From Thecamonas trahens ATCC 50062 (lineage: Eukaryota > Apusozoa > Apusomonadida > Apusomonadidae): DNA of 45,935 bases. Within the stretch, counting starts at the first letter, position 1; each line of letters opens with the position of its first letter. Positions 1 through 11,317 of this stretch are shown piece after piece. Made by a program: the position numbers and the translations under genes. The notes beneath the pieces were generated by a model. The model saw only the letters and a program-made list of their open reading frames with translations. It was not told the origin of the DNA and did not search any database. The stretch lies in contig NW_013657632.1 of NCBI RefSeq assembly GCF_000142905.1, forward strand, positions 1 to 45,935. The letters run 5' to 3'.

Positions 1-343
1 CTCTTTCCCTTACCCTTACCCCACCACCACCACCACCTCCTCCGCCACACCCTCCGCCACACCGCCTCCGCCACACCACCACCACACGTCCCCCTCCCCT
101 TCCTCCCCCCCTTCCCCCCTTCCCCCCTCCACCACCTTCACCACCACCACCACCGCCTGTTCCTCCTTGACCAACATACGTTAGCTGCCATTGTTGCGGT
201 TGTGTGTTTTCTCCCCCCCTGCTTCCTCCGTGCCCAGAGTAGTGTGCCGGTGTGGTGTGGTGTGGGGTGCCACTCGCTCGCGACCACAGTCATCACCTTC
301 TGCTCGGCCCTTTCGCCCACAGTTACAACCAGTTTAATCGGCC
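1..343. other. Low-complexity intergenic stretch at window edge
   Basis: The first ~180 bases are C-rich and made of CCA/CAC and CCGCCACA-type short repeats. The remaining ~160 bases are ordinary intergenic sequence running to the stop codon of the minus-strand NCAPH2 gene at 344. I see no coding exon with support. The repeated CCTTACCC near position 8 is too short and irregular to be a telomere. Confidence 0.5.
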
Positions 344-2699
344 TCACTCGCCAGCGGCCGCCAGCGCATCCAGGCGCGCCGCAAAGTCGGTCTTGGACAC
401 AAGCTCGACCCCGAATGGCGCATCGGCAGAGCCAGCCAGCCCGAGTCCGCCAGGATGGATGATGACGTTGCCGGTGTTGGCCAGCTGGAGCGTGGCCAGG
501 AACAGCCGGCACACGCTCGGCACCGTCTCGGTCCGCACCACCGCCTCGAACGGGACAACGTTGTCCTGCCGGGCTGCCACCGCCGCAGGCGCCTCCAACA
601 GTTGGAGCACCTGCGTTCCGCACGCCCGCATGTCAAACGCCGGCCGTGCGGCGTCGTCGCGCAGGATCGGCATCACCTTGTCCTGCCACGCCTGCACCCG
701 CCGCGAGAGCTCCGTCTGGCTCGCGTACTGCGCCGCCTGTGCCAGATATGTCGCAATGTGCTCGCGGCATGCCGCTTCGTAACTGCCTTCGCCCATCGCG
801 CCCTCGTTCCGCACCCCGGCCCCAAAGTGAAGCACTTGCGGCACAATGTCCTCGTCAACCTGCGCCCACGTCTCGTCGTTGATGAGCCCCCGCGCCCCGA
901 CCTCGTCTGTGCCGGGTGCTCCGGTCGCCGGCGCTTCGTAGGCGGCGTCAAACGTGTTGTCGTCGTCGTCGCCATCGTCGCCATCTGCATAGTAGTTATC
1001 AAACTCGACTTCACGTCCGAGCTGCGCGCCCTCTTCGAACCCGGCCTCCTCCTCCAGCGGGTCGTCCATAAAATCGAGGCCCGAGTATCCAGCCGCGCCC
1101 AGCGCCGCCTTCCATTGCTTGCGCCGCGCCTTTTGCTCAGCAAAGAACAGATCGGCAAACTCGGGATTCGCCACCGTCTTGAACAGCTTGCCCGGCAGCT
1201 TCTTGGCCCCGCCACCAAACCGTGTCTGCGTTGCTAGCACAGCCAGCGCCTTCATCCCCGTCGGCGCTTGCACAGGCTTGCGCACGGTCGCGCCACGTCG
1301 GAACGGCTTGACCACTCCACTCGACGCTGCGTGAGGATCCAGCGGCTCCCATGGATCTTCGGCATCCACCGTCGTGTCCAGCGACACCGCAGATCCGCGA
1401 CGCCGCCACCTGCGGTGCTGGCTCACGTACTCTTCATGCACTGCTGCGCCGTTCATGTAGTCGCCGCCGTCGTCATCGCCATCATCGTCGAATCCACCAT
1501 CGTCGCCGCCACCGTACCACGCGCCCTCGCCCGCGGTCGCTTCGGTCGCGGCCGAGCTCTGAGATGCTGCAGGCTGCTCGAGCGCCATACGCATCACTTC
1601 CTCGAGCTTGGAGCTCTGCAGTGCTCTCGGCCCACTGCCGTGGCTCAGCTCTTGCGTCAGCGCCGCGCCCACAAACGTTGTCGACGGCGCCAGCGGCTGG
1701 ATTGACCCGAGCTCAAAGCCCTCTTTTCCGCCAAACAACAGCGCCTCGTCCAGATCGAGCATCAGCGCGCCTGATGACGAGTGCATCTTTGCAGAGTTCA
1801 TCTTGAACTTGGCCAGCTCCGCCCGCATCCGCGCCGCAGGATCACGTCCCACCGCCGCGCCATCTGTGTTCATCCGAAGCAGCGAGAGTGGTGTCCGTGC
1901 CAGCAACGTGGTAGCTCCGCTGCTTCCGCCCTTTCCGGCCTCAGCTTCCTCGTCGAGGTCGATCCCGCTCGCCGCCGTCAGCTCTCCGTCCAGCGAGAGC
2001 AGCAGCGGATCGGCGGCAAAGTCGACGTCGGCATCGACTCCGTTGGCGTCAATCGAGGATGGCTTGCGTGACTTGATCTTCTTCTTGCGGACCGAGACCA
2101 GCTCCAGCGTCTGGTACACCAGCGCATACAGAAACTCGACCTTGCGCGAGTAGATGCACGCAGAGCCCTGGATGACGAGGGCTGCCTCCGCAAAGTTGAG
2201 GTTTGTCTTGCCGCCATCAAACGAGAACGCCACAGACTCCAGATCCGCCAGGTACTCCTCTAGCTCGGCCGCGATGTCGATGTTCCACGACTGGGTCAGG
2301 TCCCTGTCGTTTCCCCCGCCCCGTCAACCAGTCGACCGTCCCCCCCCCCCCCCCCCCGACCACACACCACGCCGCAGCATCGTCCAGCACAAACCCCACG
2401 TCCATCCACACCCGTTACCGTCCGTCACCATTGTACGTGAGTCCTGAATTTCTCCATGGCACTACCCGCACCCATCCATGCATGCCCTGCTGTTCGCTGG
2501 TGCCGTTTGCGCGCCAAAACTGGACTGATCACCACTCGCTACCTTGGCTTCCAACCCGTCCATCCCTCCCCCCTACTGTAGCCAAACCATCTTCCGCTAC
2601 TCGCTACATGACGTAGACTCATACTTCATCACCCTATACGTACTTGATTGGCTTGAGCAGGTGCGCAAAGCGCTTGGACCGCTCGGACTGGGTGTCCAT
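344..2699 (-). CDS. NCAPH2: Condensin-2 complex subunit H2 (kleisin of condensin II), two exons
   Basis: Kleisin subunit that bridges the SMC2/SMC4 heads of condensin II during chromosome condensation in the nucleus. Exon 1 is 2699-2644 and exon 2 is 2303-344, about 671 residues in total. The first ATG (2699-2697) opens MDTQSERSKRFAHLLKPI. The donor GTACGT at 2643 and the acceptor CAG ending at 2304 join in phase 2 to give ...KPIKDLTQSWNIDIAAEL. This matches the family's N-terminal RFAHLL-PIRDLT--W pattern without a gap. NFAEAALVIQGSACIYSRKV further on is the family's most conserved block. The middle is acidic and low complexity, as usual for this subunit. The C-terminal part (TELSRRVQAWQDKV, then LATLQLANTGNV) matches the helical end that contacts the SMC head. 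The intron contains an 18-base C run on the plus strand. Family assignment and exon joining are both well supported. Confidence 0.93.
2340..2357. repeat. Poly-C tract (18 nt) inside the NCAPH2 intron
   Basis: An uninterrupted run of 18 C on the plus strand, poly-G in the sense of the gene. It lies ~36 nt upstream of the acceptor in the 340-nt NCAPH2 intron (2304-2643). Confidence 0.9.
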
Positions 2700-2854
2700 G
2701 GCTCGAAGGAGGCGAGACACGTGTGCCGTGTGGTGGCGGGTGGCAGACAGCCATCGTTCGCCACCGTCCGCCACCCGGTGGACTAGACGACTGGCCGACA
2801 CGGCCACGGCGTGGCACCCAATTTCTGCTACAGCCGCCTTGCGTGGCGAGACTG

Positions 2855-5800
2855 CTATCCGACAAGATGCGCTGGAAGATCAAAGGCTTGCTCTACGCCG
2901 CGCAAGGCCTTGACCACAATTGCGTTCCCGCCGCTGCTCCATCCAAGACGGACAGCCTGAAGGATCTCGTTGACAGGAACAGTGCGGGCAAAGTCGACTC
3001 CGGCAGCTTCAAGGAGAAAGCCAGTGCGGATCTTGGCCTTTTTGCCTCCAAACAACGGCGCAACCTCCTCCATGATCCGCAGCCGTCCGGTGGAAATGAC
3101 CAGCGTGACGAGCATGCGGCCGCTAGTGCCGGGCCGGAACTTGACAGCGGTCACGGGTCCGTCGTGGTCGACTACGTCGACGATCTTGGCCCCGGTCTGC
3201 GCCGCGTACACCCGCATCACTCGCGGGCTCTCCGGTGACGGCGCTACCACCCTGTCCGACGCTGCATCAGCGTCGACATGTGGGTATATGTGGATAAGGA
3301 CCCTCAGGAGCTGCGTGCACTCGGCAAGGAGCGACTTGTGCTGCAGTGACCGCGTGCCCGAGACGAGCGACATGATCATGGCCACCAGCGCTCCGGCCCA
3401 CGGCTCAAAGACCGACGCCGAGCCGTAGACTGCCCGGGCCAGCAGCTGAACGCACAGGACCCGGTAGGGGCCACTCTCCCCACCGTCCTCACCTGCGCTG
3501 AGCACCGCCCGCTGGAGTGTCACCACAAACTCGTCCGGCACCTGCACAGACACCTGCATCAATGTCTCCACGCACGCCTGCTGGTACCGCGATCCGGTTG
3601 ACGCTGCCTGCAGTGCCCGCGTTGTCAGCCGCACCACCTCTCCGGCCTTGACAAACCGCTCCCACGGGAGCATCACCGCGCCGAGCAGAGACACTGCGGT
3701 CGTTCGGAACAGCAACGGGCCCGACGACGCCAGTTCCTCCAGGCCCGTGGTCACTGCACACGCACTCGCCCCGTCAAGCAGCGATGGATAGAGGGTGCCC
3801 AGAATACCGAGCATGAACACTGCTGAGATCCATCGCGGCTCAGTTGCCGCCCGCCCTTCAAACGTCGCCAGCGCACTAGCCACAAGCTCGCCCACCTCAC
3901 TCTCGTTTGTCCGCAGCAGCGCTGAAGAAATCACCCGCCGCCCCGCACGCTGCACGTCCAGATTGACGTCCTGGTAAAACGCTGCAAGAACCGCGAGCTC
4001 CGGCATGGCGTACTGGCTCAGCTCGCGCGGAAGAACCTCGGTCACGTACTCGACCATGGCCCGAACCCGACGCCGCACACGCCCGGCCACAACGCCACCC
4101 TCGACCACGGTTGTCGTCCACTTGAACGCCCGCAGCACCGCCGCCGAGGTTACTGCCGCACGCGCCGTAAACTCGCCCGACGCTCGCCACGGCCATCCGC
4201 TGCGCCGCACCGTCAGAGCTGGCAGCAGCGCGTGTGCTGGCCCAGCACTTACCCGCTCGCACTGCTCGCCGCCTACCAGCTGTGGCACTCGTCCAAACCG
4301 CGCCAGTCCGCTCCCGCGCGGGCTCTGCCCCTCGCCCAACCCATCGTCACTCAACAGCGGTGACGAGCTCATGTGCGGCGAGAGACTAAGGACAAGCACC
4401 CGCGCCAGTGCCGCCAGCCGACCCACCGCACGTTCCACCAGCGCCCTCGGCACCTCGATGTGCATCTCGGGCTCGCTCTCCATCGCCGCCAGTTCGCTGA
4501 TTCCGGTCCGGAACGCGTGGATGATCATTCGGACTCGGACAAAGAGACTCACCGCGCCGACGCCCCGCAGTCTGCTCCATGACGCAAACACTTGCGAGTC
4601 AAACATGCCGCGGCCCGCAAGCCGCGCCAGAAAGTTGGACTTGTCACCAAAGGCAGAGCCGGGAGCTTGGCTCCGCGCGCTTGCCGCAAAGTTCTCCTTG
4701 GTTGCCGCCGCAAGCACATGCGGCACAAGCTGACCCTCGATCATCCGCTCGCGCGAGCCGGTGCTCAGCTGCCACACATGCACCATCTCGGCTTCGCGGT
4801 CGTGGACAAGAAGCGTGTCCAGCGATGGCCGCCAGACAAGACCCACATCGCTTGACGATAGCGCAGGCAGCACAAACAGTGCTGTCGCCATGTCCACAGC
4901 CACTACCGCCACCGCACCATCGCGCGCAACAGAGACCGCAACACGGCCCACAGCAAGCGACGCTGCGGCGTGCCGTGGTGGCTCTTCCAGCCGCAGCACC
5001 GGCGTGATATGGACTCGCAACGTCACCTCCAGCGTTAGCTCCCGGCCATCCACGTCGACTTGCCACACCCGAACAGCTCCGTCGATGCATCCTGAGAGCA
5101 GCACAAGACTGTCGACGTCAGCCGAGCAGTCGACGCCGAGGAGCGCAGTCACCGCTCCAGGATGGCTCGCTGAGTTTGGCATCGTCGCCGTCCCGCTCGC
5201 CTGAGCCGGCGGCATCGAGTCTAGGCTTAGGCTGCCATCGTCAAATCCCCACGCCACATACGCCGGCACACCGTACTCGTACCCCCCGGCGCTCGCCGTC
5301 AGCCGGCGCTCGCTCTCGCTGCGTCCGTTCGGCACAGACTCGTTGTAAGCAGTGTCGAGTGCGCTTGTCACACACACGCTCGCTTCGCTCGCGTCTGGCC
5401 ACCACCGGAGAAGCGGCAGGCCTGATCCCGCACTGCATCCGTTCGTGCCCGGCGCAAGAACGAGCCCCAACTGCATGGTCTCGGGATCAACCGCAACCGC
5501 AAACGTTCGCGCGCGCTCGCCTTCGGCCGCCACCATCGACGACGGCACGTCCTCGGTCGACGACAGGACGGCAACCACCGTCGGCGGCGAGCTCGCTAGC
5601 GAGAACAATGTCAGCTCCACCGCGTCTCCTGCGACCTGGAAAACAACCACCGAGCTCTCGTCAACCCACTGCCCGCCAGAGTATACGTAGCCAGAAGCGG
5701 CAGCTGGCGCATGATGCAGCGCAAGGATCTCCAGCTCGCCGACACTGGCCACCAGCCATCCGCCTGAGCACACCACCAGCGCCCGCCCCAGCGGCCCGGC

Positions 5801-6622
5801 GGCAACCCCTACTATCTCCCCCAGGCCGTCCGGAATCTCCAGCTCTGCCAGCATGACCGGGCCCATTTGTCCCTCGCTCGCCCCACTCGACGCCAGAAGC
5901 GAGTGCTGCAAGGCGACCACCGCGCGCTGGCTTGCCCAGAGCATCACGTCGGTCGCGCCGCCGGTCGCCGCTGCTAGCCCGGCCATCGCCTTCCACGGAC
6001 CGTCCGCCACCATATCCGGCGGCTGAACATGCGAGTAGACAACATGTTCCAGCGTCGGGAGCGAGAGCACTGCCACATGACCCCGCTCCGAGTACAACAC
6101 CGCCGCCAGCACTCCTTCGTGCATGCCCTGCGCGAGTCCGAGCTTGCCTACCTTTGGCGTCATCCAAACCGGAACAGGCGCCGCAGCAAGGACCTCGCCC
6201 AGCGGAACATCCCACAGCACACACGCGCCCGAACCGTAAAGCACCAGTAGGACATGCTCCCGCGGCGCGTTGGGATGGAGCGCCACTGGGAGCAGAGCCA
6301 GGACCTCGATCTCATCGCCGTGCGGCGGCTCCAGCACCGACAACAGCGCCACTCGCCCACCATCGCTGCTATCCTCATCATGCACGCCTGGCAGCGCCCA
6401 CACATATACACACCCACTCCCCGCCTGGGCGGTGGCTATGCCCGTCTGCGGAACACTCGCCGCAACCAGTCGTCCACACCCTCTGTCGTCGGCCCTAGGA
6501 CAGCCACCTCTGACACCACAAGCCCAGCCTGGCGCAGGCAAGGCAGGCGCCCAGACAGACACAGACACCTCCAGCCGCCCGTCCATTCCCTTTGCGTTCT
6601 TCAACGAGTTGGCTGTTCCCAT
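2855..6622 (-). CDS. WDR7: WD40-repeat protein, WDR7 / rabconnectin-3 beta homologue
   Basis: About 1255 residues in one open frame. WDR7 with DMXL proteins forms rabconnectin-3 (the RAVE-like complex), which promotes V-ATPase assembly on acidic vesicles. The N-terminal ~650 residues show degenerate WD40 blades (for example SGCIDGAVRVWQVD). They are followed by a helical armadillo-like region with MPELAVLAAFYQDVNLDVQ and WISAVFMLGILGTL. This lines up with the WDR7 segments [20 protein letters not shown] and AIVLLGVIG. The last ~120 residues return to a WD-like blade (HDGPVTAVKFRPG), as in human WDR7, which is longer (~1490). I chose the ATG at 6622-6620 (MGTANSLKN). The frame stays open upstream to about 6787, but that stretch reads through a poly-G run and purine-rich leader and is probably untranslated. 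A short 5' exon cannot be excluded. Confidence 0.82.
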   Translation of the reverse strand: MGTANSLKNAKGMDGRLEVSVSVWAPALPAPGWACGVRGGCPRADDRGCGRLVAASVPQTGIATAQAGSGCVYVWALPGVHDEDSSDGGRVALLSVLEPPHGDEIEVLALLPVALHPNAPREHVLLVLYGSGACVLWDVPLGEVLAAAPVPVWMTPKVGKLGLAQGMHEGVLAAVLYSERGHVAVLSLPTLEHVVYSHVQPPDMVADGPWKAMAGLAAATGGATDVMLWASQRAVVALQHSLLASSGASEGQMGPVMLAELEIPDGLGEIVGVAAGPLGRALVVCSGGWLVASVGELEILALHHAPAAASGYVYSGGQWVDESSVVVFQVAGDAVELTLFSLASSPPTVVAVLSSTEDVPSSMVAAEGERARTFAVAVDPETMQLGLVLAPGTNGCSAGSGLPLLRWWPDASEASVCVTSALDTAYNESVPNGRSESERRLTASAGGYEYGVPAYVAWGFDDGSLSLDSMPPAQASGTATMPNSASHPGAVTALLGVDCSADVDSLVLLSGCIDGAVRVWQVDVDGRELTLEVTLRVHITPVLRLEEPPRHAAASLAVGRVAVSVARDGAVAVVAVDMATALFVLPALSSSDVGLVWRPSLDTLLVHDREAEMVHVWQLSTGSRERMIEGQLVPHVLAAATKENFAASARSQAPGSAFGDKSNFLARLAGRGMFDSQVFASWSRLRGVGAVSLFVRVRMIIHAFRTGISELAAMESEPEMHIEVPRALVERAVGRLAALARVLVLSLSPHMSSSPLLSDDGLGEGQSPRGSGLARFGRVPQLVGGEQCERVSAGPAHALLPALTVRRSGWPWRASGEFTARAAVTSAAVLRAFKWTTTVVEGGVVAGRVRRRVRAMVEYVTEVLPRELSQYAMPELAVLAAFYQDVNLDVQRAGRRVISSALLRTNESEVGELVASALATFEGRAATEPRWISAVFMLGILGTLYPSLLDGASACAVTTGLEELASSGPLLFRTTAVSLLGAVMLPWERFVKAGEVVRLTTRALQAASTGSRYQQACVETLMQVSVQVPDEFVVTLQRAVLSAGEDGGESGPYRVLCVQLLARAVYGSASVFEPWAGALVAMIMSLVSGTRSLQHKSLLAECTQLLRVLIHIYPHVDADAASDRVVAPSPESPRVMRVYAAQTGAKIVDVVDHDGPVTAVKFRPGTSGRMLVTLVISTGRLRIMEEVAPLFGGKKAKIRTGFLLEAAGVDFARTVPVNEILQAVRLGWSSGGNAIVVKALRGVEQAFDLPAHLVG

Positions 6623-6638
6623 CTCTACCAACACTTTG

Positions 6639-6652
6639 CCCCCCCCCCCCCC
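6639..6652. repeat. Poly-C tract (14 nt) next to the WDR7 start
   Basis: Fourteen consecutive C on the plus strand, about 17 nt upstream of the WDR7 start codon when read on the minus strand. Confidence 0.9.
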
Positions 6653-6808
6653 AGAACTTTGTGTCCAACAGAGGATGCTGAGGTCTAGTCGAAGTCCCCG
6701 CCCGCCTCCCCTCTCACGTGCCTCCTTTCGATCCGTCCTCTCCCTCTCCCCCTCTCCCCTCCTCTCCCTCCTTCCCACCACGAGCACCCCCCCACCCCCC
6801 CACCCCTC

Positions 6809-6841
6809 CTCTCTCTATCTCTCTCTCTCTCTCTCTCTCTC
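6809..6841. repeat. CT microsatellite in the separase leader
   Basis: A nearly pure CT dinucleotide array in a longer pyrimidine tract, ending ~34 nt before the separase ATG. Confidence 0.8.
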
Positions 6842-6874
6842 CACCCCCCCCCACACATACATTCACTCAAGGTG

Positions 6875-9800
6875 ATGGAGCAACTCCCACCTGCGGCGGT
6901 CGACGCCCTGGTTCGTATGCTCATCATGGCTGATCATGGGCTGGCGCCAAAGCTGGCTGCCAAGGCAGTCTCGTTGGCTCAGCGTGTGGGCATGCCGTCG
7001 CCGCTACCACAACCTGGGGAAGATGAGGCTCTGGCTCTGGCCTTGAACTTGCTCCACGCGCACACACGGTCATCAGGCCTCAATTCGGCTGTCTACTGCT
7101 CGGCTATGGCTCGACTAGCCCCGGTCGTGCCCGATCGCGCTCTCGACGCAGCCCTCGCTGCCGCGCCCATGCTTGCCTCGGCTGCACCCGCGCCGCAGGT
7201 CTGGCCGGCTCTGGTGGCTCTCTTTGCACGCTTTCCGCGCGTGCAACTCTCGCAGACTGCGCCTCAGCTCATTGAGCTCTTCCAGGGCCCTCTGGCAGCC
7301 GCTGCTCATCCAACCAAGCACGCGCCGCTGGTTGTCTTCTACGGCCTCATGCTCGCGCTTCTCGGCGGCGACGGTACGTCCGACTCTGCTGCACACTTTG
7401 CTGACGACGCCGTGGCCTGGCTCTCTAACAAGAGCAACCTCACGGCTGGTGTCGATCTCAAGTTTCTCAACGTGAGTCTCGGCAAGGTGCTCAAGGTCGC
7501 GACGCTCTCGCTTCGCGCGCTCAAGGACGCCCGTGCCGCTGACGTTCTGCTTCCGCTGGAGCGGCTTTGGGGCTATGCCGCCAAGCTCGAGGCCAAGCTC
7601 AAGGTGGCTGAGCCCAAGTTTGCTGGCTTGCTTGCAGTCCGACTGGACATGCTGTTGGCCTGTGTGACTGCTCCTGCCGACGAACCCATCCTTGCGCGCG
7701 CCCTCGCCCTACTGCGCGCCTCGTCGGCCGCCACGCCAGAGCCCTCACTGCTGAGGTGCGTGGCCGGCGGCTATGCCAAGATTGGCACTCGCGCGTTCTC
7801 CGACGGGGAGTATCCGGCTGCGCTGGCGCTTCTCTCCGCTGGCCTCGACCTGCTGCTCGAGGCGGCTGTGCCGAGCGGAACGCCCAGCGTCGAGAGCCTT
7901 GATCCACAGGCTGCGTCATCACTGGCCCACATCCACTTTCTGCTCTCGCACACTGAGCGCAAGCGCAGGAACAGCGATGCTGCAGCGGGCCACGTTCTTG
8001 CCGCCGTCGGCTTCAAGGCTGTCTCGCTCCTCGACTCGCCGGCATCGTTGAGCGCGCCTCTGCCAGACTCGCTCCTAGCAGCGTGGCGAGCGAGCACACC
8101 AGCGCCTGATGAGTTGATCGACTTGGGCCAGCTACTGCCGGAATGGTTTGTTGCCTCAGCTCCGTTCTCGCTTGTCCGCGAGGTCCTGGCCGAGCTCACT
8201 GCCGCTAATGACCTGCTCTGGGGCGCTGCCCGCAAGCTCCTCCGAGATGCGATGGCGTCAAGCGAAGACAGCGTCTCGCACGTTGCGCTCGCCGAGCTAG
8301 TTCTGGATGACGCTCGCGCTACGGTCCTTAACTCGCCCGAATCCGCGCTCGACTCTCTCCTCGAGGCCCTGGTGAGCCTCACCAGTGCAGCAGATGAGGC
8401 CGCGTCGCACGCGGGCCAGACACTTCTTGCACTCGGCTGCTCGTGGGTGGCGTTGTGGACGCTCCAGTTTCAGATTGAGCCGACTCCGGCCCGACAGGCG
8501 GCCATTACTAGCGTGTCCGACACACTAATGGGGAAAGTAGCGGTCACACTGATGGTCTTGGCGCGCCGCGCATGCCGTTTGACCTCGCCACCTCTGTGTG
8601 GCGCGCGCTGCTAGCAGCGCCGGCCGGTGACTCGGCTCTGGCGCTGCAGAGCCACCTTGTTCATGTTGCCGACATGCTCGCCTTTCTTGGCTACCCGTCG
8701 CTGCAAGTCATGGTCCTTAACGGGGCGCTGACGCTTGGGGCCGGCGCGCGAGCCTCGGTCGGCCTTGCATCCGCGCACAACGTGCTGGGCGACCCGCGAC
8801 TGGCGCTCGAGACGCTGGATGGCGGAACCGGCGACGGGGCCGACGGCGTGTCTGAGGCGGGCAATGCTGCCGACGACGCCGCTGTCTACTCGGGCCGTGG
8901 TGCGGTGGCACGGTCGCTTGCGCTGGCCTCGCTGCAGCAGTTTGACGACTCGCTGGCGGTGCTGGAGACTGCTGACAGCTCGGGTGCCGACCCAGTTCTG
9001 GAGCCACTGGCCGAGGCCGCCCGCGCCGCACTGCGGGTCAAGGTTGGTGAGGGCTCTGCAGCGCTTGCTGCGGCTGCTGCAGCCCTCTCCAAGTCGACGG
9101 CGCTTCTACGATCGGTCGAGGGTGCAAGCGGATCGGACACTTCGATGCTCGATCTGCCGTACGATTTTGTGGCCAACCTCGCTGACACCCTGCACCGGCT
9201 CGGCTCGCTCTCGCTGGCGGCCTCGCACGTTCGCAAGGCTGCGTACTACTTTAAGAAGGGCGCTGCACTTGGCGCCAAGCTCGGTGCCGCTGGCGTCGAG
9301 CTGCGGTTCCGGCTCGAGATGGTCACCCTTCTCGCATCCAAGCACGCGTTTGATGAGGCCAGCGCAGCGCTCGACGCCGTCAAGGCGCTCGCCGCCAACA
9401 TCCCGCACTCGCCGCACGTTGAGCTGGCAATCACCACTCGTGCTGCTGTTCTGGCCTCTTCCACCCGCAACTGGGGGGATGCTCTCTCGCTCTACCGCTC
9501 GGCGCTGGACCAGGTCTCTGCGCTGGGCGGAAGCGGCGGCGAGCTCGAGGGTCTTGTCCTCGAGGACACGACCGTGGTTGTGGTCGGCGTCTTCCGCGGC
9601 CGCCTCCGCCGGCTTATGCTCACCGCGCAGCTGGCTGCCGGCGAGTGCGAGCTGGACCCCGACGCGTTTCGTCTTTCCGACGCAGCGCTTCCCATTGACA
9701 AGCTCTGGGTCCGTCTTCTAGCGGTCGAGGCCAATGCCGACACCAGCGCAGCGGTGGCGGCTTGGACCGCCGCCGCAGAAGCGTCACCAAGCACCCGTCG

Positions 9801-11180
9801 TAGCGGTCGCACGACTCGCGGGTCGCGGCGAAGCGCCAAGCCCGGGCCGGTAACCTTGACGCTACCATGTCCGAGCTTGTCGAGCTTGCCAACGCTGCGC
9901 GCGGCTGCGGTGAGATGGTGCTGTGCGAGCGAATTGCGCGGTGGTGTGCGTTCCTGGCGCCAGCTGCCGGCGCCTTTGCTCCAAGTGTGGCCGATGCTGT
10001 TGCAGCATCGATGTCGCCTAGCCTTGGCGCCGAGTTTGGCGAGCCGCCGAGTAGCGGGCACGATATTGTGACACTGGCGCTCTCGCCACAGCACGAGCTG
10101 CTGCTGGTTGTGCGCCAGTTTGCGGACGGCCGGAATGCGGTCGTTGCCGGCGTGCCACTTCCCGCTGGCGGCGAGGCTGGCGGTATCGACACGGCTTCAG
10201 TGTTTCGGTACCAGCGGGCGAGCAAGACCGAGCTGGCTAGCGTGTACAAGGCCGGGGCACGAGGTGTGACGACCAAGCCGCCCAAGACCGGTCTCACGCT
10301 CGAGTGGGTGCTTGAACGATTCGGAGCGATCATGCTGCTCTCACGGGCGACGACATCAGGCGCTGTGGCAGTCTCGACCAAAGCTGGCAAGGCCAAGTGG
10401 TGGAAAACGCGGATTGCGCTTGACAAGGCGCTCGGGGCGCTGTTGGATGCGATCCAGAGCCAGTGGCTAGGGAGTCTGGGCGGAGACCTGGACTCGGTGT
10501 TCGGTGTCGACAATGGGTCGACACTTGTCCTGGTCATCGATCCACTGCTCGCGCACCTGCCATGGGAGTCGCTCCAGCTCCTGGCTGAGACGGCGTGCAC
10601 CCGGGTGCCATCAACACGGTTTCTGGCTCCGCGGCCCGAGCGCGTTGCGCGTGAGCGAGCCGTCTTCTACCTGCTCAACCCGTCGGGCGATCTTGTCAAG
10701 ACGCAAGCCCGTTTCGAGGAGCGGTTTGCCGCACACGAGGGATGGGCCGGCACCGCCGGAGCGCCGCCAGCCACGGCCGACCTTGCTGCCGGGCTCCGAT
10801 CTGCAAACACGTACGTGTACTGCGGTCACGGCGCCGGCGAAGACTACTTTGCCATGGACCACGTGCTGGCGCTCAAGGGCACCGCCCCGCAGCACGTCCT
10901 CCTTCTTGGGTGCTCGTCGGGACTGCTGCGTGCGCGTGGCGTCCACAACCCAATCGGCATGGCGTCGGCGTATCTGCAGGCCGGTGCAGCACGGGTAGTC
11001 AGCAATCTGTGGGACGTGACCGACGGCGATCTGGATCTGCTCTCGGACAAGCTCATCAGCCTTGCGGTCGAGGGCGAGACGCCGCTCGAAGCGGCGCTCC
11101 CGATCGCCCGCGCCGAGTGCAAACTTTCCTGGCTTGTGGCGTCGGCCGCTGTGGTGTATGGACTGCCCACGCCGAGGTAG
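6875..11180 (+). CDS. ESPL1: Separase (peptidase C50), reading frame broken twice
   Basis: Cysteine protease that cleaves the cohesin kleisin to release sister chromatids at anaphase. Start ATG is at 6875 and stop TAG at 11178-11180, about 1430 residues if the breaks are single bases. The N-terminal ~980 residues are Ala/Leu-rich TPR/HEAT-like helical repeats, the usual separase superhelix. The C-terminal ~400 residues hold the protease domain. The catalytic His lies in YCGHGAGE (codon 10827-10829) and the catalytic Cys in LLLGCSSG (codon 10911-10913), followed by the family hallmark VVSNLWDVTDGDLDLL. Frame 1 is open from 6875 to ~8613. The next frame covers roughly 8512-10071 and the last one 9804-11180. 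Each change needs one added base, at about 8531-8571 and 9804-9850. The only GT-AG pairs there are weak or very short, unlike the GTACGT introns nearby, so I favour indels. Identity is firm; the exact joins are not. Confidence 0.88.
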
Positions 11181-11317
11181 CTGGTAGATAAAGCGAGTGC
11201 GCCGCGTTGCCCAGCAGGTGACATGACTGCGGCGCTGCGAGCACGGGTGCGGGCGTGAGGAAGACCAGTGCTGGGGGCCACACTTGGCTTGACCTGGCGA
11301 CGGCAGAGGGCAGTGTC

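Larger units (their letters stand above)
6623..6874. promoter_or_regulatory. Divergent intergenic/promoter region between WDR7 and separase
   Basis: A 252-bp gap between two divergent start codons. It holds a 14-base C run (6639-6652) close to the WDR7 ATG and a strongly pyrimidine-rich strand, including a CT dinucleotide run, leading into the separase ATG. No TATA box is evident. Its role as a shared promoter is inferred from position only. Confidence 0.55.

Noticed and set aside
1-30. CCCTTACCCTTACCCC resembling a telomeric repeat
   Set aside because: Only two irregular units, followed by CCA/CAC low complexity. Not a (CCCTAA)n array.
2304-2457. Alternative first exon for NCAPH2 starting at 2457 (MEKFRTHVQ)
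   Set aside because: The exon at 2644-2699 gives the conserved RFAHLLKPI sequence, a GTACGT donor and the right phase.
9755-9914. Introns such as 9850-9914 or 9755-9840 to join the separase frames
   Set aside because: Frame-compatible but with weak donors, and 9850-9914 removes the plausible MSELVELANAARG segment. Left as unresolved in favour of an indel.
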